From contig CP136068.1 of the NCBI GenBank assembly GCA_032622095.1, positions 164,631,465 through 164,695,464 of the forward strand: a DNA stretch of 64,000 bases. Direction: 5' to 3'. The position numbers and the translations under genes are program-made. This DNA is from Siphonodentalium dalli. Its lineage: Eukaryota > Mollusca > Scaphopoda > Gadilida > Siphonodentaliidae. Of this stretch, positions 48,955 through 61,772 are shown piece by piece. Numbering within the stretch: the first letter of the stretch is position 1; the number at the start of each line of letters is the position of its first letter. The notes below the pieces were generated by a model. That model had not been told where the DNA came from. It made no database searches and was given only the letters and a program-made list of their open reading frames with translations.

Positions 48955-50676
48955 TGAAAAATAATCGCAAAAGGGCCATAACTCCACCAAGAAACATTGG
49001 GCGGAAATCCGGATACCATTATATCTAGTAAACCTTCGATTCCTACATTCGCTAGAGATTTCGCGTTCCTACTGCAATCAGTTTCTGAGTATTTCGAAAT
49101 AAACGGAAAACGACCTCAGTAGAAAAACAATATACTTCCTTGGTTACACCATGGAAGTATAATAATAGGCCAAATCATGAGCTCAATAAATCGCAGTTAA
49201 GGGACGGAAAATATGAAGTAGGATGATTATATCTTTCCCTTAACATGTGTGAGTTGATCTCAAGTGTTTGGAAGTGACCCCACCCCTGCCTCGAAATTGG
49301 GTGACGGGATTGGGAAATAGTCAAACCCGGCCCAAAATGCGAATTTTGAGAGCCCGTAACTCCGTTATTTTCCAATGGATTTTAAAATTGTTTTGAGTAT
49401 TGTGATCAGCTAGTTACATTGATTATTTTTTATAAATTTTGTCTCATTCAGAGACGAATAACATTTTGTTTATTAGAAAGAATACGGGCCCACATTCAAA
49501 GTTTGAGGGCCCAAATCTCCGCCATTTTTTAACGGATTTACGATCTGTTTTCAGTTTTATGATCAACGTATAAGGTAGATGTTATATACCAAGTTTCATA
49601 TGATTCGGAGACGAACTAAATTTTGGTACCTCGGACCACCCCTCCCCTGACCCACAACACTGAACCGACACTTGCAAAATTTGGCACATCGCGTGCTCTC
49701 TTCAGACCGCGCGCGCTGCGATATCAGATGACATCCTAAGTTTGAGATCTTCGGAGGAGATGAGGTCACAGGCACATGGGCCCAAATTTGCATTGTTTGA
49801 AGGACCGCAACTCCGTCATTTTTCAATGGATTTTCGAAATTGTTTCAGTTTCTAGATCGGTTGGCGGTGTAGATGTTACACTCCAAGTTTCATCTGATTC
49901 GGAGAAGAATAAAAAATTGGTACCCCGGACCGCCCCTCCCCTGATCCACAACACTTAACCGACACTGGCAAAATTTGGCACATCGCGTGCTCTCTTCGGA
50001 CCGCACGCACTGGAATATCAGATGACATCCTAAGTTCGATATCTTCGGAGGAGATGTGAGCACAAGCACATGGGACCAAATTGCAAACTTTGAGGGCCCG
50101 TAACTCTTGCATTTCTTCTCGGATTACAAAAATCCTTTCCGGTATGGGTTTGTTTTCGTTCATGGAATCTACATACTTAAATAGATGAATGTCAATAAAA
50201 AAAAAAAATTGCGAAAATTTTGCCCCCACCCCAGTGTAAAAATATATGGCCAACCCTGTCAAATTTTCTTCTTCGGACTAAGCTGACAACGGTCAACACG
50301 ACTACAAAAACCAAATATAGTTATCTGGAATGATACGGGAGGACAACAGAGTACAATAAAATAGAGGTTTGCCAACTATGGGCGGTAACTCTTCAGGGAA
50401 AGCGCGGACACAAGTTTTTATGCCCGTGGGCAGTAGTGCATATCGAGATGTGCATACGGTCTAATTTTCGATGCTCTGCTTCTTATAATTTCCGAGATAA
50501 TAAAATGACATTTTTTCAAATAAAGGGAGATAACTCCTCGGTGAAAGCGCGGACAAAATCGTTATGGGCCATAGGCATAGAACTCATGTACCCCAACCTA
50601 CTTACCAAGTTTTAGTGTCCTACTTCTTGTACTTTTCGAGTAATAGTGATTACAAAAGTGTCAAGTATAATAATAA

Positions 50677-50724
<48 letters not shown>

Positions 50725-52446
50725 TGAAAAATAATCGCAAAAGGGCCATAACTCCACCAAGAAACATTGGGCGGAAATCCGGATACCATTATATCTAGTA
50801 AACCTTCGATTCCTACATTCGCTAGAGATTTCGCGTTCCTACTGCAATCAGTTTCTGAGTATTTCGAAATAAACGGAAAACGACCTCAGTAGAAAAACAA
50901 TATACTTCCTTGGTTACACCATGGAAGTATAATAATAGGCCAAATCATGAGCTCAATAAATCGCAGTTAAGGGACGGAAAATATGAAGTAGGATGATTAT
51001 ATCTTTCCCTTAACATGTGTGAGTTGATCTCAAGTGTTTGGAAGTGACCCCACCCCTGCCTCGAAATTGGGTGACGGGATTGGGAAATAGTCAAACCCGG
51101 CCCAAAATGCGAATTTTGAGAGCCCGTAACTCCGTTATTTTCCAATGGATTTTAAAATTGTTTTGAGTATTGTGATCAGCTAGTTACATTGATTATTTTT
51201 TATAAATTTTGTCTCATTCAGAGACGAATAACATTTTGTTTATTAGAAAGAATACGGGCCCACATTCAAAGTTTGAGGGCCCAAATCTCCGCCATTTTTT
51301 AACGGATTTACGATCTGTTTTCAGTTTTATGATCAACGTATAAGGTAGATGTTATATACCAAGTTTCATATGATTCGGAGACGAACTAAATTTTGGTACC
51401 TCGGACCACCCCTCCCCTGACCCACAACACTGAACCGACACTTGCAAAATTTGGCACATCGCGTGCTCTCTTCAGACCGCGCGCGCTGCGATATCAGATG
51501 ACATCCTAAGTTTGAGATCTTCGGAGGAGATGAGGTCACAGGCACATGGGCCCAAATTTGCATTGTTTGAAGGACCGCAACTCCGTCATTTTTCAATGGA
51601 TTTTCGAAATTGTTTCAGTTTCTAGATCGGTTGGCGGTGTAGATGTTACACTCCAAGTTTCATCTGATTCGGAGAAGAATAAAAAATTGGTACCCCGGAC
51701 CGCCCCTCCCCTGATCCACAACACTTAACCGACACTGGCAAAATTTGGCACATCGCGTGCTCTCTTCGGACCGCACGCACTGGAATATCAGATGACATCC
51801 TAAGTTCGATATCTTCGGAGGAGATGTGAGCACAAGCACATGGGACCAAATTGCAAACTTTGAGGGCCCGTAACTCTTGCATTTCTTCTCGGATTACAAA
51901 AATCCTTTCCGGTATGGGTTTGTTTTCGTTCATGGAATCTACATACTTAAATAGATGAATGTCAATAAAAAAAAAAAATTGCGAAAATTTTGCCCCCACC
52001 CCAGTGTAAAAATATATGGCCAACCCTGTCAAATTTTCTTCTTCGGACTAAGCTGACAACGGTCAACACGACTACAAAAACCAAATATAGTTATCTGGAA
52101 TGATACGGGAGGACAACAGAGTACAATAAAATAGAGGTTTGCCAACTATGGGCGGTAACTCTTCAGGGAAAGCGCGGACACAAGTTTTTATGCCCGTGGG
52201 CAGTAGTGCATATCGAGATGTGCATACGGTCTAATTTTCGATGCTCTGCTTCTTATAATTTCCGAGATAATAAAATGACATTTTTTCAAATAAAGGGAGA
52301 TAACTCCTCGGTGAAAGCGCGGACAAAATCGTTATGGGCCATAGGCATAGAACTCATGTACCCCAACCTACTTACCAAGTTTTAGTGTCCTACTTCTTGT
52401 ACTTTTCGAGTAATAGTGATTACAAAAGTGTCAAGTATAATAATAA

Positions 52447-52494
<48 letters not shown>

Positions 52495-54216
52495 TGAAAA
52501 ATAATCGCAAAAGGGCCATAACTCCACCAAGAAACATTGGGCGGAAATCCGGATACCATTATATCTAGTAAACCTTCGATTCCTACATTCGCTAGAGATT
52601 TCGCGTTCCTACTGCAATCAGTTTCTGAGTATTTCGAAATAAACGGAAAACGACCTCAGTAGAAAAACAATATACTTCCTTGGTTACACCATGGAAGTAT
52701 AATAATAGGCCAAATCATGAGCTCAATAAATCGCAGTTAAGGGACGGAAAATATGAAGTAGGATGATTATATCTTTCCCTTAACATGTGTGAGTTGATCT
52801 CAAGTGTTTGGAAGTGACCCCACCCCTGCCTCGAAATTGGGTGACGGGATTGGGAAATAGTCAAACCCGGCCCAAAATGCGAATTTTGAGAGCCCGTAAC
52901 TCCGTTATTTTCCAATGGATTTTAAAATTGTTTTGAGTATTGTGATCAGCTAGTTACATTGATTATTTTTTATAAATTTTGTCTCATTCAGAGACGAATA
53001 ACATTTTGTTTATTAGAAAGAATACGGGCCCACATTCAAAGTTTGAGGGCCCAAATCTCCGCCATTTTTTAACGGATTTACGATCTGTTTTCAGTTTTAT
53101 GATCAACGTATAAGGTAGATGTTATATACCAAGTTTCATATGATTCGGAGACGAACTAAATTTTGGTACCTCGGACCACCCCTCCCCTGACCCACAACAC
53201 TGAACCGACACTTGCAAAATTTGGCACATCGCGTGCTCTCTTCAGACCGCGCGCGCTGCGATATCAGATGACATCCTAAGTTTGAGATCTTCGGAGGAGA
53301 TGAGGTCACAGGCACATGGGCCCAAATTTGCATTGTTTGAAGGACCGCAACTCCGTCATTTTTCAATGGATTTTCGAAATTGTTTCAGTTTCTAGATCGG
53401 TTGGCGGTGTAGATGTTACACTCCAAGTTTCATCTGATTCGGAGAAGAATAAAAAATTGGTACCCCGGACCGCCCCTCCCCTGATCCACAACACTTAACC
53501 GACACTGGCAAAATTTGGCACATCGCGTGCTCTCTTCGGACCGCACGCACTGGAATATCAGATGACATCCTAAGTTCGATATCTTCGGAGGAGATGTGAG
53601 CACAAGCACATGGGACCAAATTGCAAACTTTGAGGGCCCGTAACTCTTGCATTTCTTCTCGGATTACAAAAATCCTTTCCGGTATGGGTTTGTTTTCGTT
53701 CATGGAATCTACATACTTAAATAGATGAATGTCAATAAAAAAAAAAAATTGCGAAAATTTTGCCCCCACCCCAGTGTAAAAATATATGGCCAACCCTGTC
53801 AAATTTTCTTCTTCGGACTAAGCTGACAACGGTCAACACGACTACAAAAACCAAATATAGTTATCTGGAATGATACGGGAGGACAACAGAGTACAATAAA
53901 ATAGAGGTTTGCCAACTATGGGCGGTAACTCTTCAGGGAAAGCGCGGACACAAGTTTTTATGCCCGTGGGCAGTAGTGCATATCGAGATGTGCATACGGT
54001 CTAATTTTCGATGCTCTGCTTCTTATAATTTCCGAGATAATAAAATGACATTTTTTCAAATAAAGGGAGATAACTCCTCGGTGAAAGCGCGGACAAAATC
54101 GTTATGGGCCATAGGCATAGAACTCATGTACCCCAACCTACTTACCAAGTTTTAGTGTCCTACTTCTTGTACTTTTCGAGTAATAGTGATTACAAAAGTG
54201 TCAAGTATAATAATAA

Positions 54217-54264
<48 letters not shown>

Positions 54265-55986
54265 TGAAAAATAATCGCAAAAGGGCCATAACTCCACCAA
54301 GAAACATTGGGCGGAAATCCGGATACCATTATATCTAGTAAACCTTCGATTCCTACATTCGCTAGAGATTTCGCGTTCCTACTGCAATCAGTTTCTGAGT
54401 ATTTCGAAATAAACGGAAAACGACCTCAGTAGAAAAACAATATACTTCCTTGGTTACACCATGGAAGTATAATAATAGGCCAAATCATGAGCTCAATAAA
54501 TCGCAGTTAAGGGACGGAAAATATGAAGTAGGATGATTATATCTTTCCCTTAACATGTGTGAGTTGATCTCAAGTGTTTGGAAGTGACCCCACCCCTGCC
54601 TCGAAATTGGGTGACGGGATTGGGAAATAGTCAAACCCGGCCCAAAATGCGAATTTTGAGAGCCCGTAACTCCGTTATTTTCCAATGGATTTTAAAATTG
54701 TTTTGAGTATTGTGATCAGCTAGTTACATTGATTATTTTTTATAAATTTTGTCTCATTCAGAGACGAATAACATTTTGTTTATTAGAAAGAATACGGGCC
54801 CACATTCAAAGTTTGAGGGCCCAAATCTCCGCCATTTTTTAACGGATTTACGATCTGTTTTCAGTTTTATGATCAACGTATAAGGTAGATGTTATATACC
54901 AAGTTTCATATGATTCGGAGACGAACTAAATTTTGGTACCTCGGACCACCCCTCCCCTGACCCACAACACTGAACCGACACTTGCAAAATTTGGCACATC
55001 GCGTGCTCTCTTCAGACCGCGCGCGCTGCGATATCAGATGACATCCTAAGTTTGAGATCTTCGGAGGAGATGAGGTCACAGGCACATGGGCCCAAATTTG
55101 CATTGTTTGAAGGACCGCAACTCCGTCATTTTTCAATGGATTTTCGAAATTGTTTCAGTTTCTAGATCGGTTGGCGGTGTAGATGTTACACTCCAAGTTT
55201 CATCTGATTCGGAGAAGAATAAAAAATTGGTACCCCGGACCGCCCCTCCCCTGATCCACAACACTTAACCGACACTGGCAAAATTTGGCACATCGCGTGC
55301 TCTCTTCGGACCGCACGCACTGGAATATCAGATGACATCCTAAGTTCGATATCTTCGGAGGAGATGTGAGCACAAGCACATGGGACCAAATTGCAAACTT
55401 TGAGGGCCCGTAACTCTTGCATTTCTTCTCGGATTACAAAAATCCTTTCCGGTATGGGTTTGTTTTCGTTCATGGAATCTACATACTTAAATAGATGAAT
55501 GTCAATAAAAAAAAAAAATTGCGAAAATTTTGCCCCCACCCCAGTGTAAAAATATATGGCCAACCCTGTCAAATTTTCTTCTTCGGACTAAGCTGACAAC
55601 GGTCAACACGACTACAAAAACCAAATATAGTTATCTGGAATGATACGGGAGGACAACAGAGTACAATAAAATAGAGGTTTGCCAACTATGGGCGGTAACT
55701 CTTCAGGGAAAGCGCGGACACAAGTTTTTATGCCCGTGGGCAGTAGTGCATATCGAGATGTGCATACGGTCTAATTTTCGATGCTCTGCTTCTTATAATT
55801 TCCGAGATAATAAAATGACATTTTTTCAAATAAAGGGAGATAACTCCTCGGTGAAAGCGCGGACAAAATCGTTATGGGCCATAGGCATAGAACTCATGTA
55901 CCCCAACCTACTTACCAAGTTTTAGTGTCCTACTTCTTGTACTTTTCGAGTAATAGTGATTACAAAAGTGTCAAGTATAATAATAA

Positions 55987-56034
<48 letters not shown>

Positions 56035-57756
56035 TGAAAAATAATCGCAAAAGGGCCATAACTCCACCAAGAAACATTGGGCGGAAATCCGGATACCATT
56101 ATATCTAGTAAACCTTCGATTCCTACATTCGCTAGAGATTTCGCGTTCCTACTGCAATCAGTTTCTGAGTATTTCGAAATAAACGGAAAACGACCTCAGT
56201 AGAAAAACAATATACTTCCTTGGTTACACCATGGAAGTATAATAATAGGCCAAATCATGAGCTCAATAAATCGCAGTTAAGGGACGGAAAATATGAAGTA
56301 GGATGATTATATCTTTCCCTTAACATGTGTGAGTTGATCTCAAGTGTTTGGAAGTGACCCCACCCCTGCCTCGAAATTGGGTGACGGGATTGGGAAATAG
56401 TCAAACCCGGCCCAAAATGCGAATTTTGAGAGCCCGTAACTCCGTTATTTTCCAATGGATTTTAAAATTGTTTTGAGTATTGTGATCAGCTAGTTACATT
56501 GATTATTTTTTATAAATTTTGTCTCATTCAGAGACGAATAACATTTTGTTTATTAGAAAGAATACGGGCCCACATTCAAAGTTTGAGGGCCCAAATCTCC
56601 GCCATTTTTTAACGGATTTACGATCTGTTTTCAGTTTTATGATCAACGTATAAGGTAGATGTTATATACCAAGTTTCATATGATTCGGAGACGAACTAAA
56701 TTTTGGTACCTCGGACCACCCCTCCCCTGACCCACAACACTGAACCGACACTTGCAAAATTTGGCACATCGCGTGCTCTCTTCAGACCGCGCGCGCTGCG
56801 ATATCAGATGACATCCTAAGTTTGAGATCTTCGGAGGAGATGAGGTCACAGGCACATGGGCCCAAATTTGCATTGTTTGAAGGACCGCAACTCCGTCATT
56901 TTTCAATGGATTTTCGAAATTGTTTCAGTTTCTAGATCGGTTGGCGGTGTAGATGTTACACTCCAAGTTTCATCTGATTCGGAGAAGAATAAAAAATTGG
57001 TACCCCGGACCGCCCCTCCCCTGATCCACAACACTTAACCGACACTGGCAAAATTTGGCACATCGCGTGCTCTCTTCGGACCGCACGCACTGGAATATCA
57101 GATGACATCCTAAGTTCGATATCTTCGGAGGAGATGTGAGCACAAGCACATGGGACCAAATTGCAAACTTTGAGGGCCCGTAACTCTTGCATTTCTTCTC
57201 GGATTACAAAAATCCTTTCCGGTATGGGTTTGTTTTCGTTCATGGAATCTACATACTTAAATAGATGAATGTCAATAAAAAAAAAAAATTGCGAAAATTT
57301 TGCCCCCACCCCAGTGTAAAAATATATGGCCAACCCTGTCAAATTTTCTTCTTCGGACTAAGCTGACAACGGTCAACACGACTACAAAAACCAAATATAG
57401 TTATCTGGAATGATACGGGAGGACAACAGAGTACAATAAAATAGAGGTTTGCCAACTATGGGCGGTAACTCTTCAGGGAAAGCGCGGACACAAGTTTTTA
57501 TGCCCGTGGGCAGTAGTGCATATCGAGATGTGCATACGGTCTAATTTTCGATGCTCTGCTTCTTATAATTTCCGAGATAATAAAATGACATTTTTTCAAA
57601 TAAAGGGAGATAACTCCTCGGTGAAAGCGCGGACAAAATCGTTATGGGCCATAGGCATAGAACTCATGTACCCCAACCTACTTACCAAGTTTTAGTGTCC
57701 TACTTCTTGTACTTTTCGAGTAATAGTGATTACAAAAGTGTCAAGTATAATAATAA

Positions 57757-57804
<48 letters not shown>

Positions 57805-59528
57805 TGAAAAATAATCGCAAAAGGGCCATAACTCCACCAAGAAACATTGGGCGGAAATCCGGATACCATTATATCTAGTAAACCTTCGATTCCTACATTC
57901 GCTAGAGATTTCGCGTTCCTACTGCAATCAGTTTCTGAGTATTTCGAAATAAACGGAAAACGACCTCAGTAGAAAAACAATATACTTCCTTGGTTACACC
58001 ATGGAAGTATAATAATAGGCCAAATCATGAGCTCAATAAATCGCAGTTAAGGGACGGAAAATATGAAGTAGGATGATTATATCTTTCCCTTAACATGTGT
58101 GAGTTGATCTCAAGTGTTTGGAAGTGACCCCACCCCTGCCTCGAAATTGGGTGACGGGATTGGGAAATAGTCAAACCCGGCCCAAAATGCGAATTTTGAG
58201 AGCCCGTAACTCCGTTATTTTCCAATGGATTTTAAAATTGTTTTGAGTATTGTGATCAGCTAGTTACATTGATTATTTTTTATAAATTTTGTCTCATTCA
58301 GAGACGAATAACATTTTGTTTATTAGAAAGAATACGGGCCCACATTCAAAGTTTGAGGGCCCAAATCTCCGCCATTTTTTAACGGATTTACGATCTGTTT
58401 TCAGTTTTATGATCAACGTATAAGGTAGATGTTATATACCAAGTTTCATATGATTCGGAGACGAACTAAATTTTGGTACCTCGGACCACCCCTCCCCTGA
58501 CCCACAACACTGAACCGACACTTGCAAAATTTGGCACATCGCGTGCTCTCTTCAGACCGCGCGCGCTGCGATATCAGATGACATCCTAAGTTTGAGATCT
58601 TCGGAGGAGATGAGGTCACAGGCACATGGGCCCAAATTTGCATTGTTTGAAGGACCGCAACTCCGTCATTTTTCAATGGATTTTCGAAATTGTTTCAGTT
58701 TCTAGATCGGTTGGCGGTGTAGATGTTACACTCCAAGTTTCATCTGATTCGGAGAAGAATAAAAAATTGGTACCCCGGACCGCCCCTCCCCTGATCCACA
58801 ACACTTAACCGACACTGGCAAAATTTGGCACATCGCGTGCTCTCTTCGGACCGCACGCACTGGAATATCAGATGACATCCTAAGTTCGATATCTTCGGAG
58901 GAGATGTGAGCACAAGCACATGGGACCAAATTGCAAACTTTGAGGGCCCGTAACTCTTGCATTTCTTCTCGGATTACAAAAATCCTTTCCGGTATGGGTT
59001 TGTTTTCGTTCATGGAATCTACATACTTAAATAGATGAATGTCAATAAAAAAAAAAAATTGCGAAAATTTTGCCCCCACCCCAGTGTAAAAATATATGGC
59101 CAACCCTGTCAAATTTTCTTCTTCGGACTAAGCTGACAACGGTCAACACGACTACAAAAACCAAATATAGTTATCTGGAATGATACGGGAGGACAACAGA
59201 GTACAATAAAATAGAGGTTTGCCAACTATGGGCGGTAACTCTTCAGGGAAAGCGCGGACACAAGTTTTTATGCCCGTGGGCAGTAGTGCATATCGAGATG
59301 TGCATACGGTCTAATTTTCGATGCTCTGCTTCTTATAATTTCCGAGATAATAAAATGACATTTTTTCAAATAAAGGGAGATAACTCCTCGGTGAAAGCGC
59401 GGACAAAATCGTTATGGGCCATAGGCATAGAACTCATGTACCCCAACCTACTTACCAAGTTTTAGTGTCCTACTTCTTGTACTTTTCGAGTAATAGTGAT
59501 TACAAAAGTGTCAAGTATAATAATAAGA

Positions 59529-59585
59529 ATAACTAGAGGGTTAAAATTCTGGCCTGCAGAATTTTGATACTTCCATATAAATTCC
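59529..59585. repeat. Array B tail junction
   Basis: ataactagagg at 59529-59539 is followed by a hairpin (aaaattctg/cagaatttt, about 59543-59566), then gatacttccatataaattcc and catccc. It is collinear with the junction after array A at 31181-31250. Confidence 0.7.
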
Positions 59586-59990
59586 CCATCCCCGACCACC
59601 ATCCATAATTTAATCATCTACCCACCACTATCCAATCCTTACACATAAACCACCCCATAACCCTAATATTGGCAGCCAATCCATAATCATAACCATTTCC
59701 ACAGCCCTATCCACAGCACTTAACTCTAACCCAATAAAATATCCTTACCAAATACATTGCCCTCCTGCAAACCATATTCATAGCCGTACCTTGGACCATT
59801 ACCAAAACTCTTTCGATGAGCCTAGTCATACATACAAGCGTACCCACAACCAAATCCTTTGCATAACTGACACCGTCACAATTTTAACATTAACAATATC
59901 CACAATTCTAACCCAATTTATAAACCATATCCTGACCATAACGTTAACATTAATCCTAACCCTGATATACACATATCTATAAGCCTATAC
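59570..59990. repeat. G-poor, CCTAA/CCATA-rich cryptic repeat
   Basis: Over about 420 bp the + strand is almost free of G and full of accac, ccata, aaccctaat and taaccctgat words. Scattered matches to CCCTAA resemble a strongly degenerate telomere-like or simple-repeat tract. No regular period can be fixed by eye. A 63-codon open frame at 59791-59982 is a composition artefact. Confidence 0.5.
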
Positions 59991-60599
59991 TTAATGTATT
60001 ATATAGTTATCAGGGTATAAAATATTAAATATGAGTAAAGAATTCTGTCCGGAAATGAGTCTATTGATTAATATTGATTTCATTTCGAATATCTTCTGGT
60101 CTAATAATGTGTGGTTGTTTAGCTAACGAACAATAGTGGTTACTGTTACCAGCGACCAGGTATGTTCTAAAAATAAATCAATAACTTGTCCCAATTAAAC
60201 ATCTCATTTCATAATAAAATATTCGAAAAAATTCAACATTAGCTGATAGAAGTCTTACTGGACATGGATCTTCAATTCATATTTATTATTTTGGACCCAC
60301 AAACTATTTCAAACTTGTTATTTAAAGAGATAGTCATATTGTTAACCCTTCACATTAATTTTCCTATGTGTATACAGTCATCCGGGAGTATTTTTCTGCA
60401 TGATAAGTGAATACATGTAATATCTATCGGTCACTTAATCCTGATTAACTAAGTGCGTATTCATTTGAAAAGTTAAAAAAATCATCGAATTTGCACGTGG
60501 ATAGTACCGACCACATCCAATTTGCGTTATCTCGATTTCTTCATTTATTTCTTTGCAAGATTTACTTGAAGTTGCCAAAAGCCTCGATCAACCGATGCG
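59991..60599. other. No recognisable feature
   Basis: AT-rich spacer. No open frame, inverted repeat or RNA gene was recognised. Confidence 0.5.
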
Positions 60600-61480
60600 C
60601 GTTCTCTGTTAGACGGATTGCTTTTATACCACAGTCAAACTTCCAGGATGTATATATGGTATACTGAGACACATGCTCACGCATTTCACTCACTCCTTCA
60701 TTAGTCTGCTTGAATTTCGACTTTTGCCATATATCGATGTAGGCGTATTCCTATGCATGTAGTACGCATTACGCTATATATCGTCGCCACGAGTGGATCC
60801 TTTGTTCTGAAACTTAAGCAATCGCACCAGTGTTGGGCGTTGATATCCCCTATCACATCCACTCGTCAGAAAAATTTTATCTCCATATTTTATTGTTTTC
60901 AAGAATTTTTGAACTTTCGGTTTTTGTTGGAATTTGCCAATATGTACCCACCTGAACACGAGCTTTCCGTTGGTCGGTTTGCTTTGTAAGTAGAGCGGTC
61001 AAACGTTGGGATGTTACCAAAAATATATCAACGTACCCGCTCCTGCATTACATCGCTCCTTCATTAACACGGTCGGATTTGGCGAGGTAAATAGCTTAGT
61101 GATACAGCACTTAAATATACTTGTTAACATTATAAAGCCTCGCCACGAGTAAACCTTGTCCCTTAGCGCAAATTAAGCAGACATCGATAAGTTGCGTTTG
61201 GGTACTATCTATCATATCCACTATTCAAATTTTGTTTATCTCGATGTTTGATTTTTAGACAATTTTTCCCCCTTTGATTTTCGTTGGAATTTGCAAAAAG
61301 TCTGAACCGACCGGAAGCTCACTCGCTGTTTGACAGTTTGCTATTATAGCAGAGCTATCAAACTTTGGGAGCCTACCTACGCGATACCGCACTACCTGCT
61401 CCTGCATTAACCTTGCTCACCAATTAGCCCGTTTGAATTTGGAGCCAAAAATAGGTAATTTTCTTGTACATGCCGTAGAT
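60600..61480. repeat. ~360-bp degenerate tandem repeat (array B tail)
   Basis: Two and a partial copies: 'tccactcgtcagaaaaattt' near 60859 recurs as 'tccactattcaaattttg' near 61218. Shared words with 31525-32270 include agagcggtcaaa, gctcctgcatta, agcccgtttgaatttgg and gccacgagtaaacc. It follows array B as its relative follows array A. Confidence 0.7.
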
Positions 61481-61580
61481 CGGTAACGATTGGGAATTAA
61501 AAACATGCCAGCGAAAAAATTCAGTCCGCACCACTCTCCCCATTCGGAATATGCAACAAAAATATTATACCGCTGGACTT

Positions 61581-61581
<1 letters not shown>

Positions 61582-61613
<32 letters not shown>
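61582..61613. repeat. Run of 32 T
   Basis: An uninterrupted T32 follows ctggacttg. It could be the poly(A) tail of a retroposed sequence lying on the minus strand (its body would then be to the right, 61614 onwards), or a simple homopolymer expansion. No target duplication was identified. Confidence 0.8.
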
Positions 61614-61616
<3 letters not shown>

Positions 61617-61647
61617 AAATCTGCCGTTTACATCCGCCACCGGTCAG

Positions 61648-61735
61648 CCTGGTCTCACCACCCTGGGCCTGGTTTCACCACCCCGACCTGGTATCATTAC
61701 CCAGCATGGTTTCGTCACCTCCCTGGTTATGCTTC
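61648..61735 (+). repeat. ~18-19-bp degenerate minisatellite
   Basis: Four to five units of cctggtttcaccaccccg type (cctggtctcaccaccctg, cctggtatcattacccag, catggtttcgtcacctcc). No gene function is suggested. Confidence 0.65.
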
Positions 61736-61772
61736 ATTCTCTCCCATGCTCCTTCATTAGCCAAATTATTTA

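Larger units (their letters stand above)
34151..59532 (+). repeat. Satellite array B, 1770-bp monomer x 14.3
   Basis: The period is exactly 1770 bp: anchors at 35015, 36785, 38555 and so on to 58025 are identical. The monomer order is the same as in A, but with a 294-bp module present twice (tgattcggaga at 35441 and 35735) and a longer microsatellite, (AAT)~14 at 34748-34790. Together these account for the 322-bp size difference from monomer A. The hairpin is at 34971-35001 plus multiples of 1770. The poly-A run (A12) in gtcaataaaa...ttgcg also stays constant. Recurrent open frames (60-128 codons) have no recognisable domain. The array ends inside the microsatellite, at 59532. Confidence 0.95.
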
